From Mycobacterium sp. (lineage in GTDB: Bacteria; Actinomycetota; Actinomycetes; Mycobacteriales; Mycobacteriaceae), in NCBI GenBank assembly GCA_031292665.1, contig JARLGR010000028.1, positions 1 to 48,706 on the forward strand: 48,706 nucleotides of DNA. The letters run 5' to 3'. A program made the position numbers and the translations under genes. The first letter of the stretch is position 1. Each line of letters begins with the position of its first letter. The notes beneath the pieces are model-generated. The model searched no databases and was not told the DNA's origin. It saw only the letters and a list, made by a program, of their open reading frames with translations. Of the stretch, positions 31,660 through 40,464 are shown piece after piece.

Positions 31660-32877
31660 CTAGCTCAGAGCCTGGTCGATATCGGCGATCAGGTCGTCGG
31701 TGCCTTCCAGCCCGACGGAGATGCGGACCACGCCGTCATCCAGCCCGATCGCGGCGCGGCCCTGCGGGCCCATCGCACGGTGCGTCGTGGTCGCGGGGTG
31801 GGTGACCAGCGACTTGGCGTCGCCGAGGTTGTTCGAGATGTCGATCAGCCGCATCTTGTCCAGAACCTCGAAAGCCCGTTGCTTGGCCGCACTTTCGGGA
31901 CAGTCGAGCGCGAAGGTGACCACCGTCCCCCCGCCGGACATCTGCCGCTTGGCCAGGTCGTACTGCGGGTGCGACGGCAGGAAGGGGTAGCGCACCCAAC
32001 TCACCGCGGGGTGACCCTCCAAGAATTCCGCGATCCGATGCGCCGAGGAGCTGCAGTGCTCAACCCGGATCTCCAGCGTCTCAAGGCCCTTGAGTAAGAC
32101 CCAGGCGTTGAACGCGCTCATCGCCGGTCCGGTGTGCCGCATCAGCTTCTGCACCGGACCGTCGATGTACTCCCGGTCGCCGAGGATGGCGCCGCCCAGC
32201 ACCCGGCCCTGACCGTCAAGGTGCTTGGTCCCCGAGTACACCACCACGTCGACCCCGAGCGGAAAGCCCTGCTGCAGCAGCGGGGTGGCGAAAACGTTGT
32301 CCAGCACCACTCTTGCGCCCGCGGCGTGAGCAAGCTCGGTAACCGCGGCGATGTCGACCAGCGACTGCATCGGGTTCGACGGCGTTTCGAAGAACACGGC
32401 CTGGGTGGGCACCGAGAGCGCGCGCTCCCACTGCGCGAGGTCATCGCCATCGACGAAGACTGTCTCCACGCCCCAGCGCGGCAGGATCTCGTTGCACACC
32501 ACGAAACACGACCCGAACAGGCTGCGGGCCGCGACCAACCGGTCGCCGGCGGCCAGGAGCGCGCCCAGGGAGGTGAAAACCGCCGCCATGCCGCTCGCGG
32601 TGGCGAACGCCGCCGGCGCCCCCTCGATCAGGCGCAACCGCTCCTCGAACATCGTCACGGTCGGGTTGCCGTACCGCGAGTACAAGTAGTGGTCCAACTC
32701 GCCGCTGAACGACTTCTCGGCAATCGCCGCCGACTCGTAGACATACCCGGACGTCAGGAACATCGCTTCGGCGGTCTCGTCGAACTCCGATCGCGACAGC
32801 CCGCCACGCACTCCGATGGTGGCCTTACTGACGCCGTCGGGCAACGCCTTGGGCGTGCGGGCCGAGCGGTCGGTCAT
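31660..32877 (-). CDS. metZ: O-succinylhomoserine sulfhydrylase MetZ
   Basis: A 405-residue PLP enzyme of the Cys/Met metabolism family, making homocysteine from O-succinylhomoserine and sulfide. The PLP-binding Lys is in VYSGTKHLDGQGRVLGG (about residue 210); other motifs are SRYGNPTVTMFEERL, FFETPSNPM and RISVGLEGTDDLI. The start at 32877 overlaps the rhodanese stop (ATGA), so sulfur-handling genes are coupled: the rhodanese may supply or manage sulfane sulfur. Same order as Rv0389-Rv0391. Confidence 0.95.
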   Translation of the reverse strand: MTDRSARTPKALPDGVSKATIGVRGGLSRSEFDETAEAMFLTSGYVYESAAIAEKSFSGELDHYLYSRYGNPTVTMFEERLRLIEGAPAAFATASGMAAVFTSLGALLAAGDRLVAARSLFGSCFVVCNEILPRWGVETVFVDGDDLAQWERALSVPTQAVFFETPSNPMQSLVDIAAVTELAHAAGARVVLDNVFATPLLQQGFPLGVDVVVYSGTKHLDGQGRVLGGAILGDREYIDGPVQKLMRHTGPAMSAFNAWVLLKGLETLEIRVEHCSSSAHRIAEFLEGHPAVSWVRYPFLPSHPQYDLAKRQMSGGGTVVTFALDCPESAAKQRAFEVLDKMRLIDISNNLGDAKSLVTHPATTTHRAMGPQGRAAIGLDDGVVRISVGLEGTDDLIADIDQALS

Positions 32878-33299
32878 TGCTGCTTCCAGGGCAATCCTGT
32901 TGCCCGCCAGCCGGTTTGACCGCGGTGGCCATTGGCGTCGAGCTGACCTTCGAAGCCGTCCAGCACGTTGTAGGCCGGCGTGATGCCAACCTGCGTCGCG
33001 GCCTTCGCGGCGCCGATGGAGCGTTGGCCCGAGCGACACAGGAAGATCACCGGCCGGTCGGCGTCGGCGTCCGGCCCGGGCGCTACCCGCTCCCGCAGTT
33101 CGTCGGCGAAGCTTTCGTTGTGCCTCCCGTCGGAGGTGTTCCACTCGATGAACACGACCTCGCGACCCAGGCTGGACAGGTCGGGCACGCCGACAAACCG
33201 CCATTCCGCGTCGGTGCGGACATCGACCAGCACGGCGTCGGGGTTGTCGCTGAGCAGCTTCCATGCCTCCAACGGCGTGATGTCTCCCGCGTAGCTCAT
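32874..33299 (-). CDS. Rhodanese-domain protein (Rv0390 type)
   Basis: A 141-residue single rhodanese domain. The active-site loop is FLCRSGQRSIGAA with Cys near residue 88. LVDVRTDAEWRFVGVPDL is the usual N-terminal rhodanese motif. It probably carries persulfide sulfur or acts in thiol/cyanide metabolism. It overlaps purT upstream (ATGA) and metZ downstream (ATGA), so the three are translated together. No export signal is seen. Confidence 0.92.
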   Translation of the reverse strand: MSYAGDITPLEAWKLLSDNPDAVLVDVRTDAEWRFVGVPDLSSLGREVVFIEWNTSDGRHNESFADELRERVAPGPDADADRPVIFLCRSGQRSIGAAKAATQVGITPAYNVLDGFEGQLDANGHRGQTGWRATGLPWKQQ

Positions 33300-34519
33300 T
33301 CGCGAGAGTCTCGCACAGTCAGGGCGGTCGCCGCCTGCCGGGCGCGGTCGCGTGCGGCGCCCACCTCGGGCGCCGTGGCCAGCGCCACCCCCAGCTTGCG
33401 GGCCGCGTCCGGCGACTGCGCACCCCGTCCGAACAGACGCACGTCGCTTTCCGGCACACGCAGGGCGCCGCCCAGGGCCCCGGCGGTCCGCGGGTGGCCG
33501 TCGGGGCCCCGCAGCACGGCGCAAGCCGCGCCCGGGGAAACCATCACGGTGTCCACCGGCAGGCCGAGGATGGCGCGGGCCTGCAGGTCGAAAACCGACA
33601 GCCGCTGACTGCACGCGGTCACCCAGGCGCTTCCGCGCGGGCGCGCGGTGACGTCGGCGAAGTACACCTCATCGCCGTTGATCATGAGCTCGATGCCGAA
33701 GAGGCCGCGCCCGCCGAGCGCCTTGACGATCCGGGCGGCGATCGAGCGGGCCGAGTCCGTCGCGGCCGGGGTCAGCTTCTGCGGCTGCCAGGACTCCGGC
33801 ACATCGGCGTCCGCGCCACGATGACCGATGGGCGAGCAGAAATCGATCGCCGGACCGTTCGGGTCTTCGGTGCGCACCGCGAGCAGGGTGACGAGGAATT
33901 CAACCTCGACCACCGTTTCGGCCAGCACCCGGTCGGTCCCCGCCCGCTGCCACGCGGGGCCGACGTCGTCGGGACCCGCGACGATCGACTGGCCCCGCCC
34001 GGCTGTCGGCGTTATCGGCTTCACCAGCAACGGAAACCCGACGTGGGTGCCGACCGACTCGAGTTCGTCGACCGATCCGACGAACCAGAAGGGCGCGGTG
34101 GGCAACCCCAACTCGTCGGCGGCCAGCCGGCGCAGGCTCTCCCTGGCGGCGGTGAGCCGGACGGCGCGAGCGCTCGGCACCAGTTGCGGCCCCCCGGCCA
34201 ACGCTGCCAGCGCATCCAGGGCATCCACTGCGACCGCGTCCGTGGCGGTCACCACGAAGTCCGGTCGCACCCGCCGAATGGCCTGCGACAGCTCGTTGCC
34301 GTCGGTCATCGGGAGGACCAGCGCCCGGTGGGCGACCCCGTGCGCGGGAGCGTCGGCGTACTCGTCGACGGCGATCACCGTCGCGCCGAGGCGCCGCAAG
34401 GCGATCGCCAGCTCCCGGCTGAGCTCGTCGGAACCCAGCAGCATCACCCGGGGCCCCACGTCGGTCCGCTGCTCGTCGCGGGGGGGCTCGTGCTGTCCTT
34501 CGGTCAGGCCGTCACTCAC
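33296..34519 (-). CDS. purT: Formate-dependent GAR transformylase PurT
   Basis: A 407-residue ATP-grasp enzyme making formyl-GAR from GAR, formate and ATP, bypassing the folate-dependent PurN step of purine synthesis. Visible: the N-terminal nucleotide-fold motif VMLLGSDELSRELAIALRRLG, the ATP-grasp FPLLVKPITPTAGRGQSIV, metal-site region GLFGIELMINGDEVYFADV and RPRGSAWVT. It overlaps the rhodanese gene. The thioesterase gene ends 30 bp upstream, at what looks like a rearrangement boundary relative to H37Rv. Confidence 0.95.
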   Translation of the reverse strand: MSDGLTEGQHEPPRDEQRTDVGPRVMLLGSDELSRELAIALRRLGATVIAVDEYADAPAHGVAHRALVLPMTDGNELSQAIRRVRPDFVVTATDAVAVDALDALAALAGGPQLVPSARAVRLTAARESLRRLAADELGLPTAPFWFVGSVDELESVGTHVGFPLLVKPITPTAGRGQSIVAGPDDVGPAWQRAGTDRVLAETVVEVEFLVTLLAVRTEDPNGPAIDFCSPIGHRGADADVPESWQPQKLTPAATDSARSIAARIVKALGGRGLFGIELMINGDEVYFADVTARPRGSAWVTACSQRLSVFDLQARAILGLPVDTVMVSPGAACAVLRGPDGHPRTAGALGGALRVPESDVRLFGRGAQSPDAARKLGVALATAPEVGAARDRARQAATALTVRDSRE

Positions 34520-34549
34520 CGCTCAAGGATAGGTCCGTTCCGAAAGACC

Positions 34550-35215
34550 TCAGGGCTGGCCGGGAAGCAGCCGCACCATCAGGCCGTGGCCCTCGGCCAA
34601 CACGGTGTCGCCAAGCCCGCCCGCGTCGAGGAGTTCCGCCGAGACGAACGCCTTGCGGCCCTCGGTGCCGGTGACGCGGCCACGCATCGACAACGGCGCG
34701 TCGATCGGGGTGACCCTGCGGTAGTCGACGTGCAGGAATGCCGTCCGGCTGATCGGTCGTCCGGCGGCGTGCGAAATCATGCCGAACATGTGGTCGAAGA
34801 GCAGCGGCAGCACCCCGCCATGCACGGCGTGATTGCCCCCGACGTGAAACCTGCTGAAATAGCCGGTCATCTCGACTCCGTCGGGCGCGTACCTCGTCAG
34901 GGTCCACGGCGGCAGCAGCAGGCTGCCCATGCCGGGCAGGTCGGGCGTCCGCCCCGCCGGCGCCTTGCCCTCGTCGGCCCGGAAGGGGTCAAGCAGATCG
35001 GCCAGCGCCGTGGCGCGCTCGGCCGCGTCGTCCCAGACCCCCTCACCGGGGTCGGCGGACACGGCGAGGTCCTGCAGCCGGCGCATGGCCGCCACGAAGC
35101 GGCCGAATCCCGGCCCGGGGCTAGCCGGTCCGTATTCGGGAAACCCGCCGTGATGCTGGTATTCGGGGTCGAGGTCTCCTGCGTCCGGCTCGGCCTCGGC
35201 TGGTGGGTGGGTCAC
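34550..35215 (-). CDS. PaaI-type hotdog thioesterase (Rv0356c type)
   Basis: A 221-residue protein, starting at a GTG at 35215 that overlaps the purA stop (GTGA). The C-terminal half (about residues 110-215) is a hotdog domain: [42 protein letters not shown] and [18 protein letters not shown]. This suggests acyl-CoA thioesterase activity; the GG(D/N)xxxxHGG motif supports it. The N-terminal 100 residues are specific to the mycobacterial group. Position after purA matches H37Rv. Confidence 0.88.
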   Translation of the reverse strand: MTHPPAEAEPDAGDLDPEYQHHGGFPEYGPASPGPGFGRFVAAMRRLQDLAVSADPGEGVWDDAAERATALADLLDPFRADEGKAPAGRTPDLPGMGSLLLPPWTLTRYAPDGVEMTGYFSRFHVGGNHAVHGGVLPLLFDHMFGMISHAAGRPISRTAFLHVDYRRVTPIDAPLSMRGRVTGTEGRKAFVSAELLDAGGLGDTVLAEGHGLMVRLLPGQP

Positions 35216-36510
35216 GGGCGCGCCGCCAGGACATCGCGGCGCACGATCGTCTGGTCACGTCCCGGACCTACACCGATGCACGAAATATGCGCTCCGGCAA
35301 GCTCTTCCAGCCGTAGGACGTAATCACGCGCCTTGGCCGGCAGGTCGTCGAACTGCCGCGCCGTCGAGATGTCCTCCCACCACCCCGGCAGCTCCTCGTA
35401 GATCGGTTCGGCGCGCGCGAGATCGCTCTGGGTCATCGGCATGTCGTGGGTGCGCGCGCCGTCGATCCGATAGCCGACACACACCGGCACCGCTTCCAAG
35501 CTGGACAGGACGTCGAGCTTGGTCAGGAAGTAGTCGGTGATGCCGTTGACGCGGGTGGCGTAGCGGGCGATGACGGCGTCGAACCAGCCGCAGCGCCGCC
35601 GCCGCCCGGTGGTGACGCCGAACTCGCCGCCGGTCTTGGACAGGTATTCGCCGTTCTCGTCGAACAGTTCGGTGGGGAACGGGCCCGAACCGACGCGGGT
35701 GGTGTAGGCCTTGAGGATCCCGAGCACGGTGGTGATTCGGGTCGGGCCGATCCCCGACCCCGCGCACGCGCCGCCTGCGGTCGGATTGGACGACGTCACA
35801 TAGGGATACGTGCCGTGGTCGACGTCGAGCAGGGTGCCCTGCGAGCCCTCCAGCAACAGCGTTTCCCCGGCCTCGAGCGCGGCGTTGAGCAGCCGCCGGG
35901 TGTCGGCGATGCGGTGCCGGAAACCCTCGGCTTGTTCCAGCAGGGCCTCGACCACCTGGTGCGGGTCCAGCGCCTTGCGGTTGTAGATCTTGACCAGGAT
36001 CTGATTTTTGAGTTCCAGCGCGGCCTCGACCTTGTGGGCCAGCTGCTCGGGGGCGAGCACGTCGGCGACCCGGATCCCCATCCGGGCGACCTTGTCCTGG
36101 TAGCACGGGCCGATGCCGCGGCCCGTGGTGCCGATCTTCTTGCTGCCCATGTAGCGCTCGGTGACCTTGTCGATGGCCACGTGGTAGGGCAACAGCAGGT
36201 GCGCGTCGGCGGAGATCAGCAGCTTGGAGGTGTCGACGCCGCGGTCCTCGAGGCCTTTCAGCTCGTCGAGCAGCACACCGGGATCCACCACCACGCCGTT
36301 GCCGATGACGTTGGTGACCCCGGGCGTCAGCACCCCGGACGGGATCAGGTGCAGCGCGAAATGCTCGCCGCTCGGCAAGACGACGGTGTGCCCGGCATTG
36401 TTGCCACCCTGGTAGCGCACCACCCACTGCACGCGCCCGCCGAGCAGGTCAGTGGCCTTACCTTTGCCCTCGTCGCCCCACTGGGCGCCGATAAGGACGA
36501 TTGCCGGCAT
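35212..36510 (-). CDS. purA: Adenylosuccinate synthetase PurA
   Basis: 432 residues, the usual family length. It catalyses GTP-dependent joining of IMP and aspartate in AMP synthesis. Diagnostic motifs are [16 protein letters not shown] (P-loop, residues 8-23), [42 protein letters not shown] and [14 protein letters not shown]. It heads a five-gene minus-strand run (purA, thioesterase, purT, rhodanese, metZ) and is divergent from the Rv0358-type gene. Confidence 0.98.
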   Translation of the reverse strand: MPAIVLIGAQWGDEGKGKATDLLGGRVQWVVRYQGGNNAGHTVVLPSGEHFALHLIPSGVLTPGVTNVIGNGVVVDPGVLLDELKGLEDRGVDTSKLLISADAHLLLPYHVAIDKVTERYMGSKKIGTTGRGIGPCYQDKVARMGIRVADVLAPEQLAHKVEAALELKNQILVKIYNRKALDPHQVVEALLEQAEGFRHRIADTRRLLNAALEAGETLLLEGSQGTLLDVDHGTYPYVTSSNPTAGGACAGSGIGPTRITTVLGILKAYTTRVGSGPFPTELFDENGEYLSKTGGEFGVTTGRRRRCGWFDAVIARYATRVNGITDYFLTKLDVLSSLEAVPVCVGYRIDGARTHDMPMTQSDLARAEPIYEELPGWWEDISTARQFDDLPAKARDYVLRLEELAGAHISCIGVGPGRDQTIVRRDVLAARP

Positions 36511-36598
36511 GACGTGCTCCCACCTGACGTCGCGCTGTGAGCCTGCTTATTGTGGTCCAGCCGGTGACCTACCCTATCCCAGCAGATTGCGAGGAACG

Positions 36599-37273
36599 AT
36601 GAATACCGGCGTGAACGTGGCCGATAACGCCGCCGGTGTGGCGGTGTTGATTTTCGGCGATCGTCGCGCGCCGCGGCAGCTGCGGGGCCTGACCGCGCAA
36701 CGGGTAGGCAGCGACGCTGACTTGGACGTTGCGGACGCGGCGATCGGCACCTCTCGACGGCTGGTGGTCGTCGGCGCCGACGCCGACCTGGCCGCCACGC
36801 TGACCCGGCTGCTGCGCGCCGAGCGGCTCGACGTCGAGGTGGCCTACGTACCGCGCCGCCGCACCCGGGCGACGCGGGTCTACCGCCTGCCGGCCGGACG
36901 CGCTGCGGCGCGGCGGGCCCGGCGCGGGTCCGCCCGAAGGGTGACCCTGATCCGCGACGACACCGGGTCGGTGATCGTGGGCCGGGCCCGCTGGCTACCC
37001 CCCGACGAGCGGCAATTCCTGCACGGCGAGGCGGTGGTCGACGACACCGTGCTGTTCGACGGAGACGTCGCCGCGGTGTGCATCGAGCCGACGCTCGGCG
37101 TGCCGGGCCTGCGGGCCAGCACCGGCGGAAGCCGGCGCCGGTGGGTCGCCGGCCGGGCCGCCCAGCTGGGCAGCACCGGTGTCCGCGTGGTGCGTGACGG
37201 CGTCCCCGCGCCGCGCGCGGCTCGCCGGTCGACGATCTACCGCAACGTCGAAGGCTGGCTGCTGGTCCGGTAG
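36599..37273 (+). CDS. Conserved mycobacterial protein (Rv0358 type)
   Basis: A 224-residue protein of unknown function. The start at 36599 follows GCGAGGAACG, a good ribosome binding site; a longer in-frame extension would run under the divergent purA gene. Composition is Arg/Ala-rich with a basic stretch RRRTRATRVYRLPAGRAAA (about residues 82-100). No membrane segment or signal peptide is visible. It lies 9 bp before the M50 protease gene, probably in one operon, as Rv0358-Rv0359 in H37Rv. No catalytic motif was recognised. Confidence 0.85.
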   Translation: MNTGVNVADNAAGVAVLIFGDRRAPRQLRGLTAQRVGSDADLDVADAAIGTSRRLVVVGADADLAATLTRLLRAERLDVEVAYVPRRRTRATRVYRLPAGRAAARRARRGSARRVTLIRDDTGSVIVGRARWLPPDERQFLHGEAVVDDTVLFDGDVAAVCIEPTLGVPGLRASTGGSRRRWVAGRAAQLGSTGVRVVRDGVPAPRAARRSTIYRNVEGWLLVR

Positions 37274-37282
37274 TTTCGACCG

Positions 37283-38056
37283 GTGAACTCTCCGGCCCGG
37301 CGCGACGCGGTGCGACCCAGCCCCATCTTCCTGGCCTTGCTGGCGACGACGGCGGCCGGTGGCGTGCTGGCCTGGCTGGCGGGTTCGAGCGTGCGGCCGC
37401 TGTCGTATGTCGGGGTGTTCATCTTCGTGATCGCCGGCTGGGTGGTATCGCTGTGCCTGCACGAGTTCGGGCACGCCGTGACCGCATGGCGGTTCGGCGA
37501 CCACGACGCGGCGGTCCGCGGCTACCTGACCCTGGATCCGCGCCGGTACAGCCATCCCGCGCTGTCCCTCGTGTTGCCGATGGTGATCATCGCGCTCGGC
37601 GGAATCGGCCTGCCCGGCGCCGCGGTGTACCTACGGACGTGGTTCATGACGCCCGCGCGCCGCACCCTGGTCAGCTTCGCGGGCCCGGCTGCGAACCTGG
37701 TGCTGGCGGTGGTGCTGCTGACCTTGACCCGGTCGTTCTACGACCCCGCCCATGCGGTGCTCTGGTCTGGCGTGGCGTTCCTGGGATTCCTCCAGCTCAC
37801 CGCCGTGTTGCTGAATCTGCTGCCGATCCCGGGCCTCGACGGATACGACGCCCTCGAACCGCATCTCAGCCCGGAGACGCAGCGGGCGGTGGCGCCGGCC
37901 AAGCAGTGGGGCTTTTTCGTCCTGCTGTTCCTGCTCTTGGCGGCCAACCAGTGGTTCTTCGCGCTGGTGCTCTGGTTGTTCGATTTCTTCGGGGTGCCGC
38001 ACGCGCTGGCGGCCGCGGGCAACTCGCTGACCCGCTTCTGGAGCCGATGGTTCTAG
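37283..38056 (+). CDS. Site-2 protease family (M50) membrane metalloprotease (Rv0359 type)
   Basis: A 257-residue intramembrane zinc protease, starting at a GTG. The metal motif HEXXH is HEFGH (near residue 58) in VSLCLHEFGHAVTAW, and the third ligand motif is LLPIPGLDGYDAL (NxxPxxxLDG form, near residue 180). About six membrane segments are seen. No PDZ or CBS domain is present, which makes it a minimal S2P. Its target is unknown; related mycobacterial enzymes cut anti-sigma factors. It is downstream of the Rv0358-type gene with 9 bp between. Confidence 0.92.
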   Translation: MNSPARRDAVRPSPIFLALLATTAAGGVLAWLAGSSVRPLSYVGVFIFVIAGWVVSLCLHEFGHAVTAWRFGDHDAAVRGYLTLDPRRYSHPALSLVLPMVIIALGGIGLPGAAVYLRTWFMTPARRTLVSFAGPAANLVLAVVLLTLTRSFYDPAHAVLWSGVAFLGFLQLTAVLLNLLPIPGLDGYDALEPHLSPETQRAVAPAKQWGFFVLLFLLLAANQWFFALVLWLFDFFGVPHALAAAGNSLTRFWSRWF

Positions 38057-38064
38057 CGCTTGCC

Positions 38065-38088
38065 ATATATGCATCAGTGCGCATATAT
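38065..38088. promoter_or_regulatory. Inverted repeat upstream of the CDF exporter, ArsR/SmtB-like metal operator
   Basis: ATATATGC (38065-38072) and GCATATAT (38081-38088) form a perfect 8-bp inverted repeat around ATCAGTGC, beginning 8 bp after the M50 stop and ending 8 bp before the CDF start codon. Mycobacterial ArsR/SmtB-family metal sensors (NmtR, KmtR, CmtR) bind ATAT-rich repeats of this 6-2-6 or 12-2-12 type in front of metal exporters. The match in form and place is strong. The regulator itself is not in the window. Confidence 0.65.
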
Positions 38089-38096
38089 TGCACGGC

Positions 38097-38993
38097 ATGG
38101 GTGCCGGCCATAATCACACCCCCGCCGAGACCGACGCGTCGCGGATGATTCCCCGCATGATCGCGGCCGCGGCGATCCTGGCCGGCTTCTTCGTCGTGGA
38201 GCTCACCGCGTCGTTGCTGATCAATTCGATCGCGCTGCTCGCCGACGCCGGGCACATGCTGACCGACGTCGTCGCCGTGTTCATGGGGCTGGCCGCGGTG
38301 ATCCTGGCGCAGCGCGGCAGCTCGTCGCCCGCGCGGACCTATGGCTGGCATCGCGCCGAGGTGTTCACCGCGATGGCCAACGCCGGCCTGCTCATCGGGG
38401 TTGCGTTGTTCATCCTGTGGGAGGCGACCCAGCGGCTCAAGCAGGCCCCGTCGGTCCCCGGCGTTCCCCTGATCGTGGTGGCGTCGGCGGGCCTGGCCGC
38501 CAACCTCGTGGTCGCGTTGCTGCTGCGCTCACATTCGTCGCAGAGCCTGGCGGTGAAGGGCGCTTACATGGAGGTGATCGCCGACACCGTCGGCAGCCTG
38601 GGCGTGCTCGTCGCCGGCGTGGTGACCGTGACGACGCACTGGCCCTACGCCGACGTGGTGGTGGCCGTTCTGGTGGCGCTGTGGGTGCTGCCGCGGGCCA
38701 TCTCGCTGGCTCGCGACGCGCTGCGCATCCTCTCCGAATCGTCGCCGGCCCACATCGACGTCGACGAGCTTCGCTCCGCCCTGAACGCGGTCGACGGCGT
38801 GACCGACGTGCACGACCTGCACGTGTGGACGCTGTCGCCGGGCAAGGACATGTGTACCGCGCACCTGATGAGTGCCGGCGACTCGGCGCGGGTGCTGCAC
38901 GACGCCCGTGCGGTGCTGGCGGCCCGCGGCCTGGATCACGCGACGGTCCAGATCGAATGGCCCGGCAGCGCCGGCTGTGCTGGGACCTTCTAG
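38097..38993 (+). CDS. Cation diffusion facilitator metal exporter
   Basis: A 298-residue CDF (ZitB/CzcD-like) transporter with six membrane helices (TM1 about 20-40 to TM6 about 175-195) and a C-terminal cytoplasmic dimer domain (VDGVTDVHDLHVWTLSPG is the usual CzcD signature). The N-terminus has a His pair (GAGHNH). TM2 carries the canonical HxxxD in ADAGHMLTD. TM5, normally also HxxxD, reads MEVIADTVGSLG, that is ExxxD, which may alter metal choice (Zn, Co, Ni or Cd not decidable). The start at 38097 is preferred over a TTG at 38088, since the latter sits within the operator. It is not at this place in H37Rv. Confidence 0.92.
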   Translation: MGAGHNHTPAETDASRMIPRMIAAAAILAGFFVVELTASLLINSIALLADAGHMLTDVVAVFMGLAAVILAQRGSSSPARTYGWHRAEVFTAMANAGLLIGVALFILWEATQRLKQAPSVPGVPLIVVASAGLAANLVVALLLRSHSSQSLAVKGAYMEVIADTVGSLGVLVAGVVTVTTHWPYADVVVAVLVALWVLPRAISLARDALRILSESSPAHIDVDELRSALNAVDGVTDVHDLHVWTLSPGKDMCTAHLMSAGDSARVLHDARAVLAARGLDHATVQIEWPGSAGCAGTF

Positions 38994-38999
38994 CCGGTG

Positions 39000-39425
39000 C
39001 TAAAGGCCCAGCGCCGGGCGGGCCCCGGGGTCGCAGTCGTCGAGCAGGTCCACGCAACGCAGGTACTCGTCGGTCTCGCCGATGGTGTCGGCGGCCCGCG
39101 CCAGCGCCGCCACACACCGCAGGAAGCCGCGGTTGGGCTCGTGGGAATAGGGCACCGGGCCGAAACCCTTCCAGCCGTTTCGCCGCAGCTGGTCCAGGCC
39201 GCGGTGGTAGCCGGTGCGGGCGTACGCGTAGGCGGTGACGGCCTTCTCGTCGGCCTCGCTGGAGGCCAATGCCGCCTCGGCGAGCGCCGCCCAGGCCACC
39301 GGCGCCGCCGGGTGCGCGGCGGCGACGATGCCGGGATTTTCGCCGGCGAGCAGTTCCGCCTCGGCGTCAATATCGCCAGGCAGCAGGATCGGATCAGGTC
39401 CCAGGAGGTCTCCCATCGGCGTCAT
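39000..39425 (-). CDS. DUF3151 family protein (Rv0360c type)
   Basis: A 141-residue soluble protein, conserved in actinobacteria, function unknown. Typical segments are LLGPDPILLPGD, AYAYARTGYHRGLDQLRRNG, WKGFGPVPYSHEPNRGFLR and CVDLLDDCDPGARPALGL. It is all-helical in appearance, like a TPR-type fold. The start at 39425 (MTPMGD) could instead be the ATG three codons in. It is convergent with the CDF gene, with 6 bp between stops, and divergent from the Rv0361-type gene. Confidence 0.88.
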   Translation of the reverse strand: MTPMGDLLGPDPILLPGDIDAEAELLAGENPGIVAAAHPAAPVAWAALAEAALASSEADEKAVTAYAYARTGYHRGLDQLRRNGWKGFGPVPYSHEPNRGFLRCVAALARAADTIGETDEYLRCVDLLDDCDPGARPALGL

Positions 39426-39514
39426 GGCTCCTATTGTGCAGCCGTGCCGTTTCGGCGGGGCGCCGCACCTCGGCTATCACCCCAAGGGGGGCGGCGGGTC
39501 GCTAAGCTCGGCTC

Positions 39515-40360
39515 ATGCCGAATGCACCCGAGCCCGATCGCGGCGCCGCGCCGAAACGGCCCGGGTTCGACCCACGGAGGGAAACCAGCGGTGAGCCGCC
39601 CGCCGAGCCCGGCGACGACGCGACCGAGGGCTACCCGTTGATACCCACGGACTCCGAGACCGAGACCGTCGTGATCAACAAACCCGACAACGATCCCGAG
39701 GGGCAGGCCGACGCCCAGCAGCGCGAACGGCGCTTCACCGCACCGGGATTCGACGCGAAAGAAACCGCGGTGATCGCCGCCACCCCGGAGCCCGCGACGG
39801 AGGTCTTCGCATCGCCCCCGGGCCCGGACGCGACGACACAGCTCGGCGTGCCACCGAAACCTGCTGTCCCGCAATCAATTCCGCCTAGACTCGGGGTGAA
39901 GTTACAGACATCCAGGCAACTCAACTGGGGTTGGGTGCTGGCCATCGTGGTGATCGTCTTGGCGCTGGTAGCGATCGCGATCCTGGGCACCGTGCTGCTG
40001 ATGCGCGGCAAACACCCGAAAGCCTCGGATGAAGACCGGGTCCGGCACACGATCGAGCAATACGACATCGCCGTGCAGCGGGGGGATCTGACCGCGCTGC
40101 GCGGCATGACGTGCGGCACCGCCCGCGACGGGTATGTGGATTACGACGAACACGGCTGGGACGAAACGTATCGCCGGGTTTCGGCGGCCAACCAGTACCC
40201 GGTGATCGCCAGCATCGACCAGGTCGTCGTCAACGGCCAGCACGCCGAGGCGAACGTCACCACGTTCATGGCGTACGACCCGCAGGTCCGCTCCACCCGC
40301 AGCCTGGACCTGCAGTACCGCGACGACCAGTGGAAGATCTGCCAGTCCCCCACCGGCTAG
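39515..40360 (+). CDS. Membrane protein with disordered N-terminus and NTF2-like C-domain (Rv0361 type)
   Basis: A 281-residue protein. Residues 1-130 are low-complexity and rich in Pro, Asp, Glu and Thr (repeated xTxV-type Thr motifs, such as DSETETVVI and DAKETAVIAA, possible phosphorylation sites). One membrane helix lies near 142-166 (WVLAIVVIVLALVAIAILG). Residues 170-281, probably outside the membrane, look like the DUF4878/NTF2-like fold common in mycobacterial envelope proteins (HTIEQYDIAVQRGDLTALRGM, LQYRDDQWKICQS). Function unknown. The H37Rv neighbour mgtE (Rv0362) is missing downstream. Confidence 0.85.
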   Translation: MPNAPEPDRGAAPKRPGFDPRRETSGEPPAEPGDDATEGYPLIPTDSETETVVINKPDNDPEGQADAQQRERRFTAPGFDAKETAVIAATPEPATEVFASPPGPDATTQLGVPPKPAVPQSIPPRLGVKLQTSRQLNWGWVLAIVVIVLALVAIAILGTVLLMRGKHPKASDEDRVRHTIEQYDIAVQRGDLTALRGMTCGTARDGYVDYDEHGWDETYRRVSAANQYPVIASIDQVVVNGQHAEANVTTFMAYDPQVRSTRSLDLQYRDDQWKICQSPTG

Positions 40361-40391
40361 GGGCTCTGGGGCTCTAGGGCTCTAGGGCTCG
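40360..40391. repeat. Short tandem repeat GGGCTCT(G/A)G
   Basis: Immediately after the stop of the Rv0361-type gene the unit GGGCTCTGG / GGGCTCTAG is repeated about three and a half times with a period of 8-10 bases. It looks like replication slippage and is a site likely to vary in length between strains. Confidence 0.6.
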
Positions 40392-40396
40392 CCGAG

Positions 40397-40445
40397 ACAT
40401 AAACCGCTGCGACGCGGATCGGCGCGTCTTGTACGTCATTTATGT
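40397..40445. terminator. Nested hairpin between convergent Rv0361-type gene and fba
   Basis: Outer arms ACATAAA (40397-40403) and TTTATGT (40439-40445) enclose an inner perfect hairpin GACGCG (40411-40416) / CGCGTC (40423-40428) with a 6-nt loop. Lying between two convergent stop codons, it could end transcription from both sides. There is no U-tract, as is usual in mycobacteria, so the role is inferred from position and symmetry. Confidence 0.45.
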
Positions 40446-40464
40446 GTCGCGGGCCCGGGCTAAA

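Noticed and set aside
33494..35323. A 609-codon plus-strand open frame opposite purT and the thioesterase
   Set aside because: Composition is the His/Arg/Gly-rich pattern of antisense reading in high-GC DNA, and the minus strand there encodes recognisable enzymes without interruption.
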